In this document: positions 15,919 through 25,995 of the stretch, piece by piece
Layout of the letters: the number at the start of each line of letters is the position of its first letter
How positions within the stretch are numbered: the first letter of the stretch is position 1
Source: an uncultured Bacteroidales bacterium
Lineage (GTDB): Bacteria; Bacteroidota; Bacteroidia; Bacteroidales; F082
Assembly: GCA_900317155.1 (NCBI GenBank)
Contig: ONFO01000011.1
Span: forward strand, 25,130-89,129
DNA length: 64,000 nucleotides
Direction of reading: 5' to 3'
Position numbers and translations under genes: made by a program
The notes under the pieces: model-generated
Databases searched by the model: none
What the model was told of the DNA's origin: nothing
The model's input: only the letters and a program-made list of their open reading frames with translations

Positions 15919-18900
15919 TTACTTTACTATTACTTTTACAGAAACTGCGTTCTGGTTGTTTTGCAAACTGATGATGTAGACGCCCGTGGCAAGGCTGTGA
16001 CTGATGCACTCAGTGCTGCCCGCGTTGATCTGCTTCATTATCATGGGCTGTCCGAGGATGTTGTACACGGTCATGTTATAATGGGCATTGTCGCCGTTTT
16101 CGATTACAAATTCATGGTCGGCGCTCCAGACCTTCACGTTTGACTCAACCGTTTCTTCAACACCATCATAGGTGAGGTCGATGAAGATGGGCTCATCCAA
16201 GCCATTTGTCGGGTTGACGGTGTTGGCGTTTGGATACCACTCTCCGTTTTCGGTGAGGTATTCATTAAGTGAGTAACTGTAGAGATCCCAGATCAAAATG
16301 CGGTTGATGCCATTTGGATTCACGTTGGGAAGGATGCCACCGAACCAACCGTCATTGCCAGCAACCTCTTCCTTGTAGAAGTCGGCGTATTGGTTGATGT
16401 TACCATAGTTGACACCAGTTGTTTCGATGCTGGTGGAATAAAGCGGACGGAGGTCGTTTGCATCAGACAACAGCATGGCGAAGCTCATAGGAGCTTCTTC
16501 GCTCTTCACATAGAAAGCGGAACCGCTATATTCGTCGTTTTCGGTGCCAAAGTTAAGCACAGTGGCATATTCATCGGTGGTGAAGGTATTAGCCACTTCT
16601 GTACCATCGTGACCGTCGTTGAGGCGGATACGAAGATAGACATGGTTGCCAGGAGTGAAACGGGCATTAGCTGTAGGCTCGTTCATGAACCATACGATTT
16701 GGCTGCCATTGGCACTTGTCGTAAACTCACCATAGTCACCTTCTGACTCAAGGCTTGGACTGGTGGAACGGTAGAAACCTTGGTCATTGACGTAAATCAC
16801 ATTGCCTGCACCAGCCGTTTCGGGTCCGTCGTTGTCGTCAACCAATTGGTTGGTGTAACGGTAGGTGGTGTTCGGTTCGAGGTTAAGCAGCGTGACTTGG
16901 ATAGCCACGGGCACGCGGTTGTTGTTCGATCCATTGTTGCCTTGGATGTAAAGCGGCATGGCAGCTGAGATGGTAGGCTGGTCGGCACTGAGCACCTCGC
17001 CAGAGAGCGTCACTAAGAAGTTGAATATGCCTTGGTATGCTGCCTCAATTAAAAGAACCCGATCGTATTGGCCAATCTCATCACCCCACAGTCTGACAAA
17101 GATTGTCGTGTCCAGTGTGGAGCCACCGATCTCTATATACAAAGTGGAAGTGTATTCTTCGTCGTCTAACGATATTTCGAAAGGACTGTTGTCACCCAAA
17201 GTGAGTAACACATAGCCATAACTACCACCTGCCGCTGGCAGGAAGTTGCCTCCTGTGAGGTTAAAAGTCTGTGACGCGGATGGCCCATGGCCGACGACAT
17301 GGCTGAAACCGCTCAAGGCGTTAGGTGTCGCAATGAGGTAAGGGTCAGTGCTGATGCCACCCGAAACGAGCATGATGTCGTCGACTTCCCAACCAGCGGC
17401 CTCTTCATCGGTGCAAGTGTACTTGAAACCAATGTAGCAGTTCGAACCACTGAATTCATCGAGGCTGATTTCACCCGACTCAACCCAGTTCCAACTGCCT
17501 TGTGAGAGTTCGCATTCGAGTTCTTGCCATGTGGCACTGGTCGGGTCTTGGCCGTCGTAGTCGTTGGAGAAGTACACGTGGAGGCTATCGCCAGTGTAGT
17601 TCATGGCTGTTCTGAAGCTCAACACCACATCGTCGTAGCTGTCCAAATCGAAAGCAGGCGAAATAAGCCAATCCTCTGTGGCAGGATGGTTGTAGCCGTT
17701 AGCATAGGCGTAATGGTTGCCTTGGTATGAGGCGATACGCCAGAGCGAGTCGCCTTCCACACAGACCTCGGTCCAACCGTGCCAGTCCTCTTCCCAGTCT
17801 TGGTTGAAGATGATGGTAAGGCCAGCTTGGATGACATATTCTGCACTCACCACGGGGCTGTCGTTGCAGCCTTCCAACTCAGCGTAAGCCCAAATGGTCA
17901 TGTTCTCGTCAACAGTGATGGGGCTTGAGTAGGGTACCCAAGGACCGTTCTCTGAAATTGTGCTGTAATAAATGTTGGCACCTGGGGTACTACAATTGAT
18001 GCTCACATTTTGGGCTTCATAATAAGTGCCGCCTGCGGGACTGAAGGTCGGAGCCGCCACGGTGCATGAGCCGCCTTCGCCTTGCATGAAGATGTCGAGG
18101 AAGAAGTTGTAGGTTTCACTAGCCATGTTCTGGATGTGGTAGGCACCGAAGTTGTGGCTGCCATTCAAAGCAAAGGCCCTATTAGGATTGTTCACGTTGC
18201 CAATAACGAAGCCCGTGTAGTTGGGAACCATGGCAGTCTCTTCTGAAGTGCCGATTTCTATGCTCCACACCGTGTTGTCGCCATTGGGGGAGAAGTTGGT
18301 GCTTGAGGAGTAGCCAATCAGTTCGCCGTTAGCATTGGTGAAGGTATAGCCGTCAGCGGTGACATTCACGGTCCAATAGAAATTGTCCTCTTCGTTAAGG
18401 ATGGAGGAGGGAAGGATCTCTTCGCTGCCATTGAGGACAGAGGTGAACAACACGCCTGTGGGATGGCTAGAGGCGGAATTGCTCATGGCATAGTAATCGG
18501 CGGCGTTTTCATCGAAGCGGGCGGCAAAGACGACGTGATTGCCATCCACGAGTTCACTTACATTGTAGATGCGCACATAGTCATCTCCCGGGACAGGTTG
18601 TGCAGTGACATTGCCATTGCAAGTCACATTAATGTTGCCAACTTCTGAATTAACAATGAGTGTTGTGGAATAAGAGCCCGCGGCAAGACCTGCGGCCATT
18701 CTTACATAAATAGTTTGGTCGATGATGCCGTTTGTCGGATCAAGAGTAATGCTCTGTTCATTCGAGAAATCGTTGCCTGAAGTGCGCGAAATCTGGAAGT
18801 ATAAGTCAGGATTGCTCACGATGATTGGCTCTGTGAGGTTCGTTCCTGAAATAACAAACGACTGTTCATCCGACGGGCCTTCACCCTCCATATAGGTGAA

Positions 18901-21900
18901 TCCAGAAAGGGTAAGCGGAGTCACATTGACAACAGGTGTTGAGGTCGAGGTTTCGCCAATCAGCATGATGTCGTCAACTTCCCAAGCAGCGGCTTCCGTG
19001 TCAGTGCTCGTGTATTTGAAAGCGATATAGCAATTCGTGCCACTCAAGGCAGCAAGGCTGACGGGACCAGATTCCACCCATTCATAATTGCCTTGTGATA
19101 GGGCATAACCAGTCAGAGGTGTCCAGATAGTCCCAGGCGCGTTCGGGTCTTCTCCGTCGTAGTTGTTGGAGAAGTAGATTCCAATGGTATCCCCCGTGAA
19201 TTTCATTGCCGTTCTGAATGTCAGCACTTCGTTGCTGTAGCTGTCCAAATCGAAAGCAGGAGAGATGCACCAGTCTTCGTTGGCATGTGCAGATCCGGCA
19301 CTATAACCGTTGGCATAAGCATAGTGGTTGCCGCTGTATTGGGCCACGGTCCAACTCATTTCACCATCCACATTGACAAAGGTCCAGCCGTTCATTTCGC
19401 CTTCCCAGTCTTGGTTGAAGATGGTGACCATGGTACCTCCGCCGCTTTGGATGGTGTAAGTCGCACTGGCGACAGCGCTGTTATTGTAGCCGTCCTTCTC
19501 CGCATATGCCCAAATTGTCACGCTTTCCTCCACGGCGATGGCTTCGGTGTATTCTGTCCAAGGACCGTTTTCTGATACTGTGCTGTAATAGATGGTAGCA
19601 CCGTCGGTTGCGCATGTGATGCTCACATTCTGTATTTCAGTATAAGTGCCTGCGGCAGGCGAGAAGGTAGGTGTGGCTACCGTAGGAGTGGGTGGGACGG
19701 GCGGTTCTCCGCCTTCAGTCTTCACGAAGATGTCGAGATAGAAGTTGTAACCACTGTTGTTGAAGTTGTTGGTGTGGTACGGACCGAAGTTGTGGTTGCT
19801 GTTTAAAGCAAAATGTCTCACGGAATTGTTCACGTTGCTGATGAGGAATCCGGCGTAGTTGGGCACCATGGCTTCATTGCCAGCTGTGCCAAACTCGATG
19901 GTCCACTCGGTGTTTACGTCTGTGGCGAAGTTGGTGCTAGTGGAGTAACCAATGAGTTCGCCAGCGGCGTTGGTGAAGGTGTAGCCGTTGTCCGTCACTC
20001 CCACAATCCAATAGTAGCTGGTTTCTTCATCGACGATGGAGGCGGGCAGGACTTCGTTTTCGTTAGCTGTGGCTGAGGTGAACAGCACGCCCGTGGGCTT
20101 GCCCGACGAACTGTTGCTCATGGCGTAATAGTCGTTGGCATTTTCGTCAAAACGTGCGGCGAAGATTACATAGCTGCCTGCAGTGAGGGTACTCAAATCG
20201 TTAATGCGGACATAGTTGCCATCGCCTGGGGTGGGTGGAGTAGGTGGGTCGGGAGGAGTGGGAGTGCCTCCAGTAACGGTGCCCGTGATGCTTACAAACA
20301 AGGTGTCGGCATCAGGTGAAGCAATGGCAATTTGTTCGTCATAGGTGCCGCCTTCAAGACCAGCTTTCATCCTAACATAAATGTTGAGGTTGTCGAAATG
20401 ATTGGTCTCGGGAATGTAAATCATCGCTGGATTCTCGGGGAAGAAGCCTTCGCCAGCAAATGTGGATACTTCAAAACTCTCAGTGGGATAGACACTGACG
20501 TTGCCAACCAAGTAGTTGCCTTCGAGTACGAAGCTGGCAATTTCGGAGGGACCGCCGCTTTCGTAGTCGTAGGTCAGACCGCTAATTGAGTTCGGGTTGG
20601 CTGTCAGGATGGGCTGATGGCCGAATGTCACGTCATCGGCGCTGGCGATTCGAAGCTGTGGGTTGTTGTAGCATCCGATAACACCTGTGACGGTCACCTC
20701 ATCACCTTGCGCTAAGCCTTCAACGATAGGCATGAGATAGATGTTGAGGCTGTTGCCATCTTGGCTGATGACTGTGGTGCCGCTCGGGTTGATAGCGCCG
20801 ATGATGGCCTCCTCAATCTTCACACGGGTGGATTGCAGCAGGTTGACGCTGCCGAAGTCACTGTTGATTTCAGCGATGGTCTTTACTGCCAATGGCAGGG
20901 TGTTGTTATGGGAGAGTACCGAGAATTCGTCGGCATTGTTTCCGTTGATTCCAGATAGCTCGACAAGACCTTTATAAACGGTCTTGCTACCATAGGCGCG
21001 TACATTGTCACCCACGGCAAGACCACTGGGAACGGTATTTGAATTGAGGTAAAGGTCGATGCCAGCAGTCTCGTCTTGGATATAGACGTTGCGACCGTCA
21101 ATAAAAATGACTGTGCCTTCTACCTGGGCAAATTGGCCGTTGCTCAAGGCACGAGCCTCGGCAATCGTCATGGCGACGACAGGTATTTCGTCGACCATGC
21201 CGGAAAGAGCAATGTTGTGACTGAGGCCGCCCGAAACGATGGTCAAGTTGCCCGAATAGTTTCCTACTTCCAGTCCGGCTTTCAATCTGACGTAAACTGT
21301 TGTCTCATTCAACGTACCTCCGACAGGTGAGAGTTCATCTGTGTCAAAATAGCCGTTTTCAGGATTTATGCTCAACTGGTAGTTTTGAGGAGCAGTCAGG
21401 GTCACGTCATCAGTAAGGTTAACACCAGAAATAGTGAAATTTTTTGGAGCCGAAGGACCCTCGCCGTATGTATATCTGAAATCGTTGAGCTCGGTTGCGG
21501 AAACAGTCAACTCTGGGTCAGGGATGACTGGTGTTTCGCTCAATACGACATCGGAGGCGTATGCCACTCTGATTTGTGCGGCATTGAAATAACCGACCAC
21601 GCCAATGACATCAACCTCGTCGCCTTCTTCAATGTTGGTCAATTCGGGAACTTTATAGATGTTGATGCTGTTTTCGTCTTGCGTAAGAGGGGTGTTGCCG
21701 CTGGTGTTGATGGCACCGATGGTGGCTTCCTCGATCTTTACACGGGTGCACTGCAGGGCATCGGCACCGCCTTCATTGATTTCAGCGATGGTCTTAACAA
21801 CGAGGGGCAAAGTGTTACCTGAAGAGAGGATGACGAACTCGTCGCTGTTGCCGCCGTTGATATTGCTTAATTCGGCAAGACCGTTGTAATTGGCGCGTTT

Positions 21901-22797
21901 ACCGTAGGCTTGCACCATGTCGCCAAGCGCCAACTCGGAAGGGACGGTATTATTGTTGAGGAAAAGACAAATGCCTCCTGTAGCATCTTGGATGTAGACG
22001 TTACGTCCGTCGACAAAGGTCACGATGCCTTGCACCAAAGCGTATTCATTAACGGCTAAGGCTCGTGCCTCGGCGATGGTGATAAGGTTGGTGATGGAAT
22101 AGGTTGCGGTGGCCACTGGACTGGGCTGATACCCCGTCTTCCATGCTTTTGCCTTAACAGTAGTGGTTACATTAATGGACAGTGGGGAATTATAGACAGG
22201 GCTTTCTTCGGTTGGAGTATTGCCATCAGTAGTGTAGTGGATGGTAGCACCTTCCGTTTCGCAACCAATAGTAACGTTTTGAGGCTCATAGTAGACTCCC
22301 GATTCAGGATTGAAGGTCGGCATGGCTACGTATTGTTGAGGAGCGCCTCCTGAAGAATAAACCACATCGATCCCTTTTATACGGCGGTGGCCTGAAGTGC
22401 CTCCAATGGTAAAGGTGACTTCTGATTCGCTGCCCGTCCATGTCGGGGATTCGAAAGATCCAACTTCGGTAATAATTTCGTTGCTACCGTCTCCTGAGCC
22501 AAAAGTAAGGGTGATGGAGTTTAGTGTGCCTGTGGAAGATACGACGAAATTGTTTCCTCCGTATGCACGAATGGCAGCGCCGGTATTGTAATACTTTGGG
22601 CCGTTGTTTCCAGAGGCTTTGTTGAACATGACGGTGACGTTTTCATCAATAGTGATGAGAACTCCATCCATGTCTTGAGAATTTTCATACCCTTGTTCGG
22701 AAAAGTCGATGGAGGCTTCAGTTCGCAACTGACCCCATAGCGACATCCCCGTCAACAGCAAAAACGCTGTCAACATTAATGTAAAAGTTCGTTTCAT
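15919..22797 (-). CDS. Giant modular T9SS-sorted surface protein
   Basis: 2,292 residues. Signal peptide 1-22 (ends 'GMSLWGQ'). Modules repeat along the chain: chitobiase/hexosaminidase C-terminal-like domains ('TFSPAAGTYTEIQNVSI...GATIYYST', three or more copies); OB-fold-like units starting 'TIAEARAL' with '(V/I)DGRNVYIQD' (two copies); Ig-like units 'LSGF(T/S)...GEGPSxxxxF' ending 'GNV' (five copies); 'YYAMSNSxSxxPTGVLFTS' units (two); and MAM/choice-of-anchor-like 'NQDWEGEMNGWT...AWEVDDIMLIGE' units (two). The last ~75 residues ('MTVYNILGQPMIM', 'GVYIISLQNNQ') form the sorting domain. No peptidase or glycosidase site is visible; the composition suggests adhesion or carbohydrate binding. 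It has its own terminator; its promoter is not clear ('TAGGCTTTG' near 22850 has one extra base). Confidence 0.85.
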   Translation of the reverse strand: MKRTFTLMLTAFLLLTGMSLWGQLRTEASIDFSEQGYENSQDMDGVLITIDENVTVMFNKASGNNGPKYYNTGAAIRAYGGNNFVVSSTGTLNSITLTFGSGDGSNEIITEVGSFESPTWTGSESEVTFTIGGTSGHRRIKGIDVVYSSGGAPQQYVAMPTFNPESGVYYEPQNVTIGCETEGATIHYTTDGNTPTEESPVYNSPLSINVTTTVKAKAWKTGYQPSPVATATYSITNLITIAEARALAVNEYALVQGIVTFVDGRNVYIQDATGGICLFLNNNTVPSELALGDMVQAYGKRANYNGLAELSNINGGNSDEFVILSSGNTLPLVVKTIAEINEGGADALQCTRVKIEEATIGAINTSGNTPLTQDENSINIYKVPELTNIEEGDEVDVIGVVGYFNAAQIRVAYASDVVLSETPVIPDPELTVSATELNDFRYTYGEGPSAPKNFTISGVNLTDDVTLTAPQNYQLSINPENGYFDTDELSPVGGTLNETTVYVRLKAGLEVGNYSGNLTIVSGGLSHNIALSGMVDEIPVVAMTIAEARALSNGQFAQVEGTVIFIDGRNVYIQDETAGIDLYLNSNTVPSGLAVGDNVRAYGSKTVYKGLVELSGINGNNADEFSVLSHNNTLPLAVKTIAEINSDFGSVNLLQSTRVKIEEAIIGAINPSGTTVISQDGNSLNIYLMPIVEGLAQGDEVTVTGVIGCYNNPQLRIASADDVTFGHQPILTANPNSISGLTYDYESGGPSEIASFVLEGNYLVGNVSVYPTESFEVSTFAGEGFFPENPAMIYIPETNHFDNLNIYVRMKAGLEGGTYDEQIAIASPDADTLFVSITGTVTGGTPTPPDPPTPPTPGDGNYVRINDLSTLTAGSYVIFAARFDENANDYYAMSNSSSGKPTGVLFTSATANENEVLPASIVDEETSYYWIVGVTDNGYTFTNAAGELIGYSTSTNFATDVNTEWTIEFGTAGNEAMVPNYAGFLISNVNNSVRHFALNSNHNFGPYHTNNFNNSGYNFYLDIFVKTEGGEPPVPPTPTVATPTFSPAAGTYTEIQNVSITCATDGATIYYSTVSENGPWTEYTEAIAVEESVTIWAYAEKDGYNNSAVASATYTIQSGGGTMVTIFNQDWEGEMNGWTFVNVDGEMSWTVAQYSGNHYAYANGYSAGSAHANEDWCISPAFDLDSYSNEVLTFRTAMKFTGDTIGIYFSNNYDGEDPNAPGTIWTPLTGYALSQGNYEWVESGPVSLAALSGTNCYIAFKYTSTDTEAAAWEVDDIMLIGETSTSTPVVNVTPLTLSGFTYMEGEGPSDEQSFVISGTNLTEPIIVSNPDLYFQISRTSGNDFSNEQSITLDPTNGIIDQTIYVRMAAGLAAGSYSTTLIVNSEVGNINVTCNGNVTAQPVPGDDYVRIYNVSELVDGNHVVFAARFDENAADYYAMSNSASSHPTGVLFTSVLNGSEEILPSSILNEEDNFYWTVNVTADGYTFTNANGELIGYSSSTNFSPNGDNTVWSIEIGTSEETAMVPNYTGFVIGNVNNPNRAFALNGSHNFGAYHIQNMASETYNFFLDIFMQGEGGSCTVAAPTFSPAGGTYYEAQNVSINCSTPGANIYYSTISENGPWVPYSSPITVDENMTIWAYAELEGCNDSPVVSAEYVIQAGLTIIFNQDWEEDWHGWTEVCVEGDSLWRIASYQGNHYAYANGYNHPATEDWLISPAFDLDSYDDVVLSFRTAMNYTGDSLHVYFSNDYDGQDPTSATWQELECELSQGSWNWVESGEISLDEFSGSNCYIGFKYTCTDEEAAGWEVDDIMLVSGGISTDPYLIATPNALSGFSHVVGHGPSASQTFNLTGGNFLPAAGGSYGYVLLTLGDNSPFEISLDDEEYTSTLYIEIGGSTLDTTIFVRLWGDEIGQYDRVLLIEAAYQGIFNFLVTLSGEVLSADQPTISAAMPLYIQGNNGSNNNRVPVAIQVTLLNLEPNTTYRYTNQLVDDNDGPETAGAGNVIYVNDQGFYRSTSPSLESEGDYGEFTTSANGSQIVWFMNEPTANARFTPGNHVYLRIRLNDGHDGTEVANTFTTDEYATVLNFGTENDEYSGSAFYVKSEEAPMSFAMLLSDANDLRPLYSTSIETTGVNYGNINQYADFYKEEVAGNDGWFGGILPNVNPNGINRILIWDLYSYSLNEYLTENGEWYPNANTVNPTNGLDEPIFIDLTYDGVEETVESNVKVWSADHEFVIENGDNAHYNMTVYNILGQPMIMKQINAGSTECISHSLATGVYIISLQNNQNAVSVKVIVK

Positions 22798-22910
22798 TTG
22801 ATAAGATTTTAATTATTTGATACTTAATTATTTAATCCGAAACAAAGCCTATATTAGACAAATTCCAAAATTAGGAAAATGTCTTTGATTGGATTGTTGG
22901 GATAACAATA

Positions 22911-22948
22911 AGTTATCAACAACTTTTCAACATGGGTTGTTGATAACT
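22911..22948. repeat. 12-base inverted repeat containing two TTATCAACA boxes
   Basis: AGTTATCAACAA (22911-22922) and its exact complement TTGTTGATAACT (22937-22948) flank a 14-base spacer. Each arm contains TTATCAACA, one base away from the DnaA box TTATCCACA. It lies in the 190-base gap between two reverse-strand genes, so it could also be a 3' hairpin of the upstream gene, although no T-run follows. The rest of the gap (22798-22987) is AT-rich with no gene. Confidence 0.5.
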
Positions 22949-22987
22949 AAATGTAATAAAGTATGATTTGATGTGGAAGTGCGATGC

Positions 22988-24259
22988 TTATTCCACCATG
23001 ATTTTCAGGATCTCGACGTCGGTCTCCTTCATGCCGTTGCGCCCCAAACGACCGATGTGGTCGATGGTCTCTTCCACGTCTCTGCCGATGATGCCGTCGC
23101 CTCCAAGGAGGTTGTCGTCTTGCTTGCTCATCTCGTAGCCGAGGATGCCTGCTTCCACCGAAAGGGCGATTTTGCCCGCGCAAGAAGGCTTGGCGCCGTC
23201 GCAGACGATGCCAGCAGCGATGCCCAAAGCATTCTCTAAAGTGTGCTCGATGGTGTGGAGTGGCTCACCCATGAGGTAGGCAATGCCACAGCCCGAGGCG
23301 CAGCCCGCACTGACGGCGCCACAATAAGCGGAAAGTCTGCCGATACCCGTCTTCTGGTGAATGGCCACAAGGTTAGATAAAGCCACGGCGCGATAGACGC
23401 GGTCATCATCAATGTGGTATTCCTCGGCGTATGCCAAAATAGGCAAACTGACGGTCATGCCTTGGTTGCCACTTCCTGAGTTGATAATGACAGGCATCTC
23501 GCATCCGCTCATCCTGGCGTCGGAACCTGCTGCCGCCCATGCTCTTGCCTTGATGCGCACGTCGGTGCCGAAGCTCATGATGGTGCTGCCGATGTTGGCA
23601 CCCCAGTTGTTGTTGAGGCCTTCCATCGAAATGGCCTTGTTGCATTCAATTTGTGGTTGGATGATGGGCTTAAGGTCTTCGATGTCCACCGTGTTGGCGA
23701 AGTCAAATATGCTCTTCATGTTGAGGCACTTGCGGTCGGTGAGCTTGGTGGCGCCCGAGTCGGCGTAGCCTGAGTCGAAGAGCACCTGGTCGTCTTTCTC
23801 CATCTTCACGATGTTGGTGTGGAACCCCGCGATCCGCACGCTGGCGGAATGCTCTTCATTATATAAGGTGACAGTGACGTCAAGTTGGGCGATGACATTC
23901 AACGGGATGATGGTCATCAGCGTGTTGTCCAAGAAATCAGCGATTTCTTTTTTCTGTTCTGGAGTCACTTCTGCTATGACCTCCAAGGCTTTCTTGGGGT
24001 TGCCAGCCACGATGCCTGCAGCGACAGAGGCTTTCAGGCCTTTCATGCCCTTGGTGTTGGGTACGATGACGCTTTTCACGTTCTTGATGATGTTGCCGCT
24101 AGCCTTGATTTCCACGCGTTTGGGCATTTCGCCAAGGATTTCATGCGCTTTGGCGGCAGCGTAGGCTAGACAGATAGGTTCGGTGCAGCCCATGGCGGGC
24201 ACGAGTTCCTCTTTCAGAATGCTCAGATAGGAGGTGTATAAACAATCGCTTTTGTCCAT
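22988..24259 (-). CDS. L-cysteine desulfidase / L-serine dehydratase-alpha family protein (UPF0597/CyuA-like)
   Basis: 423 residues. Family members are Fe-S enzymes that split L-cysteine into pyruvate, ammonia and sulfide, or act on serine; the cluster-bearing Cys lies in 'PAMGCTEPICLAYAAA' near residue 24. Further conserved Cys/Gly stretches are 'INSGSGNQGMTVSLPI', 'YCGAVSAGCASGCGIAYL' and 'CDGAKPSCAGKIALSVEAG', exactly the pattern of the YhaM/CyuA group. No signal peptide: cytoplasmic. The open frame extends to 24313, but the ATG at 24259 (MDKSDCLY) is chosen because the -7 element at 24278-24286 lies upstream of it and inside the longer reading. It is a single-gene unit. Whether the substrate is cysteine or serine cannot be told. 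Confidence 0.9.
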   Translation of the reverse strand: MDKSDCLYTSYLSILKEELVPAMGCTEPICLAYAAAKAHEILGEMPKRVEIKASGNIIKNVKSVIVPNTKGMKGLKASVAAGIVAGNPKKALEVIAEVTPEQKKEIADFLDNTLMTIIPLNVIAQLDVTVTLYNEEHSASVRIAGFHTNIVKMEKDDQVLFDSGYADSGATKLTDRKCLNMKSIFDFANTVDIEDLKPIIQPQIECNKAISMEGLNNNWGANIGSTIMSFGTDVRIKARAWAAAGSDARMSGCEMPVIINSGSGNQGMTVSLPILAYAEEYHIDDDRVYRAVALSNLVAIHQKTGIGRLSAYCGAVSAGCASGCGIAYLMGEPLHTIEHTLENALGIAAGIVCDGAKPSCAGKIALSVEAGILGYEMSKQDDNLLGGDGIIGRDVEETIDHIGRLGRNGMKETDVEILKIMVE

Positions 24260-24277
24260 ATTCAAGTATAATTTTCG

Positions 24278-24286
24278 GCAAAAATA
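24278..24286 (-). promoter_or_regulatory. -7 element of the cysteine desulfidase-family gene
   Basis: Reverse strand TATTTTTGC, full match to TAnnTTTGC, 19 bases before the ATG at 24259. It supports the shorter start. Confidence 0.55.
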
Positions 24287-24378
24287 CAAAATAGGTGCAA
24301 AAACATTACACAAGAAATAAGTTTTTCGAATTTTTTTCCCCGAATATTATGAAATTAAAATTTTTTGTGCGTTTTCTC

Positions 24379-24409
24379 TTGCTTGCAAAGAAAATATCCC
24401 TAACTTTGC
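24379..24409 (+). promoter_or_regulatory. Promoter of gap
   Basis: TTG at 24379-24381, 19-base spacer, TAACTTTGC at 24401-24409. Full consensus match, about 45 bases before the ATG. Confidence 0.7.
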
Positions 24410-24454
24410 CCCAATCTAACGAATCAAACCTATTGTTGAATAAAAAGGACAACT

Positions 24455-25909
24455 ATGAACAATGACAATTTCGAAACCTCTTTGAAGGCATGGAATGAAA
24501 ATGAAAAAGCTGCCAACGAACTCATCAACATCGTTGGTAGATTGTGGTACGACAAGTCAGTGGAGCTCATCATGTTGCGTTCGCTGTTGGTCAACCGCGG
24601 TTCGGGTAAGATCCTGAACAAGCACCTCCGTGCATCCACTGTGTTGAACAAGCCAGTGCGTGTGCAGGACTCGTTACTCATCGCCAAGGCCCTTCTTGCC
24701 GAGAATCTGGCTCCCGCCCGTATCGACCTTGGTCGTCTCAATTCGGAGTGGACGGATGAGAAAGAAAAGTACAATAACAACGTGACCGCCTTTGTGCGCG
24801 ACAAGCTCAACTACATCATCGACGCCAACCCGCGCAGCAACAAGGTGCAGGACGTTATCCTCTACGGTTTCGGCCGTATCGGTCGTATCCTTTGCCGTGA
24901 AATGACAGAAATGGCTGGCCGCGGCGATGCACTCCGCGTCCGTGCTATTGTCACCCGTAAGAACTCACCCGAGGATATCCTGAAGCGTATCAACCTGTTC
25001 CGTACAGATTCAGTACATCGTTACTTCCATGGTGTTTGCACCCCCATCGAGGGTGAAAATGCCATGATGGTCAACGGCCAGAAGATCCTCTTCCTTGAAA
25101 GCAAGAATCCCGAGGACCTCGATTACACACAGTACGGTATCAACGATGCCTTGCTTATCGATAACACGGGTGCCTTCCGTGACAGAGAGTCCTTGTCGCG
25201 TCACCTACAAGCCAAGGGTGTGGCCAAGGTGCTGCTCACCGCTCCCGGTAAGGGCGACATCCCGAATGTGGTTTACGGTGTCAACCAAGACACGCTCGAC
25301 CTCGAGAACGAGACCATCTTCTCAGCTGCCAGCTGCACCACCAACGCCATCGTTCCCGGTCTGGAAGTCATGCTGAAGAACTTCGGCATTGTGAAGGGTC
25401 ACATCGAGACCATCCACAGCTACACCAACGACCAGAACCTTCTGGACAACTACCACAAGAAAGAGCGTCGTGGTCGTTCGGCCCCGTTGAACATGGTTAT
25501 CACCGAGACGGGTGCTGGCAAGGCCGCTGCCAAGGCCATCCCCGAACTGAAGGGCAAACTGACGAGCAACGCCGTGCGTGTGCCTACGCCTGATGTTTCC
25601 TTGGCCGTGCTCGCCCTCGACCTCGAGCGCGAGACCACCGTTGAAGAAGTGAACGAGGCCTTCCGTAAGGCTTGCTTGGAGGGCAACCTCATCGAGCAGA
25701 TTCGCTTCAGCAGCAACACTGAGTTCGTCAGCAGCGACGGCATCGGCGACAGCTGCGCTTGCATCTTCGACTCTCCGGCTACCAAGGTCAGCGAAGATGG
25801 CAAGACCGTCATCCTGTATCTGTGGTACGACAATGAGTTCGGCTACAGCAACCAGGTGGTCCGCCTCGCCCGCCACATCGGTCAGGTGAAGAGCTATCGT
25901 TACTATTGA
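24455..25909 (+). CDS. gap: Glyceraldehyde-3-phosphate dehydrogenase, long form
   Basis: 484 residues, about 145 more than standard GAPDH. Residues 1-128 are a helical, charged N-terminal extension with no recognised motif. The NAD-binding fold begins near 130 ('VILYGFGRIGRILCREM'), and the catalytic Cys is C294 in 'SAASCTTNAIV'; 'HSYTNDQNLLDNYHKKERRGR' and 'WYDNEFGYSNQVVRLARH' are typical GAPDH signatures. It oxidises glyceraldehyde-3-phosphate in glycolysis, in the cytoplasm. The extension runs without stop and in the same codon style, so it is real. GAPDHs of about 480 residues occur in Bacteroidota. Codon use is strongly biased, as in highly expressed genes. It has its own promoter and terminator. 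Confidence 0.95.
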   Translation: MNNDNFETSLKAWNENEKAANELINIVGRLWYDKSVELIMLRSLLVNRGSGKILNKHLRASTVLNKPVRVQDSLLIAKALLAENLAPARIDLGRLNSEWTDEKEKYNNNVTAFVRDKLNYIIDANPRSNKVQDVILYGFGRIGRILCREMTEMAGRGDALRVRAIVTRKNSPEDILKRINLFRTDSVHRYFHGVCTPIEGENAMMVNGQKILFLESKNPEDLDYTQYGINDALLIDNTGAFRDRESLSRHLQAKGVAKVLLTAPGKGDIPNVVYGVNQDTLDLENETIFSAASCTTNAIVPGLEVMLKNFGIVKGHIETIHSYTNDQNLLDNYHKKERRGRSAPLNMVITETGAGKAAAKAIPELKGKLTSNAVRVPTPDVSLAVLALDLERETTVEEVNEAFRKACLEGNLIEQIRFSSNTEFVSSDGIGDSCACIFDSPATKVSEDGKTVILYLWYDNEFGYSNQVVRLARHIGQVKSYRYY

Positions 25910-25932
25910 TTTAGGACACGAGACTATTTGAC

Positions 25933-25969
25933 ACGGGACACGGGACTTTGGCTCCTGTGTCCCGTTTTT
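25933..25969 (+). terminator. Terminator after gap
   Basis: Nine-base perfect stem ACGGGACAC (25933-25941) / GTGTCCCGT (25957-25965) followed by TTTT. It shares the 13-base string ACACGGGACTTTG with the terminator at 27500. Confidence 0.8.
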
Positions 25970-25995
25970 GCAAAAACAAAAACCAGTAATCCTAG

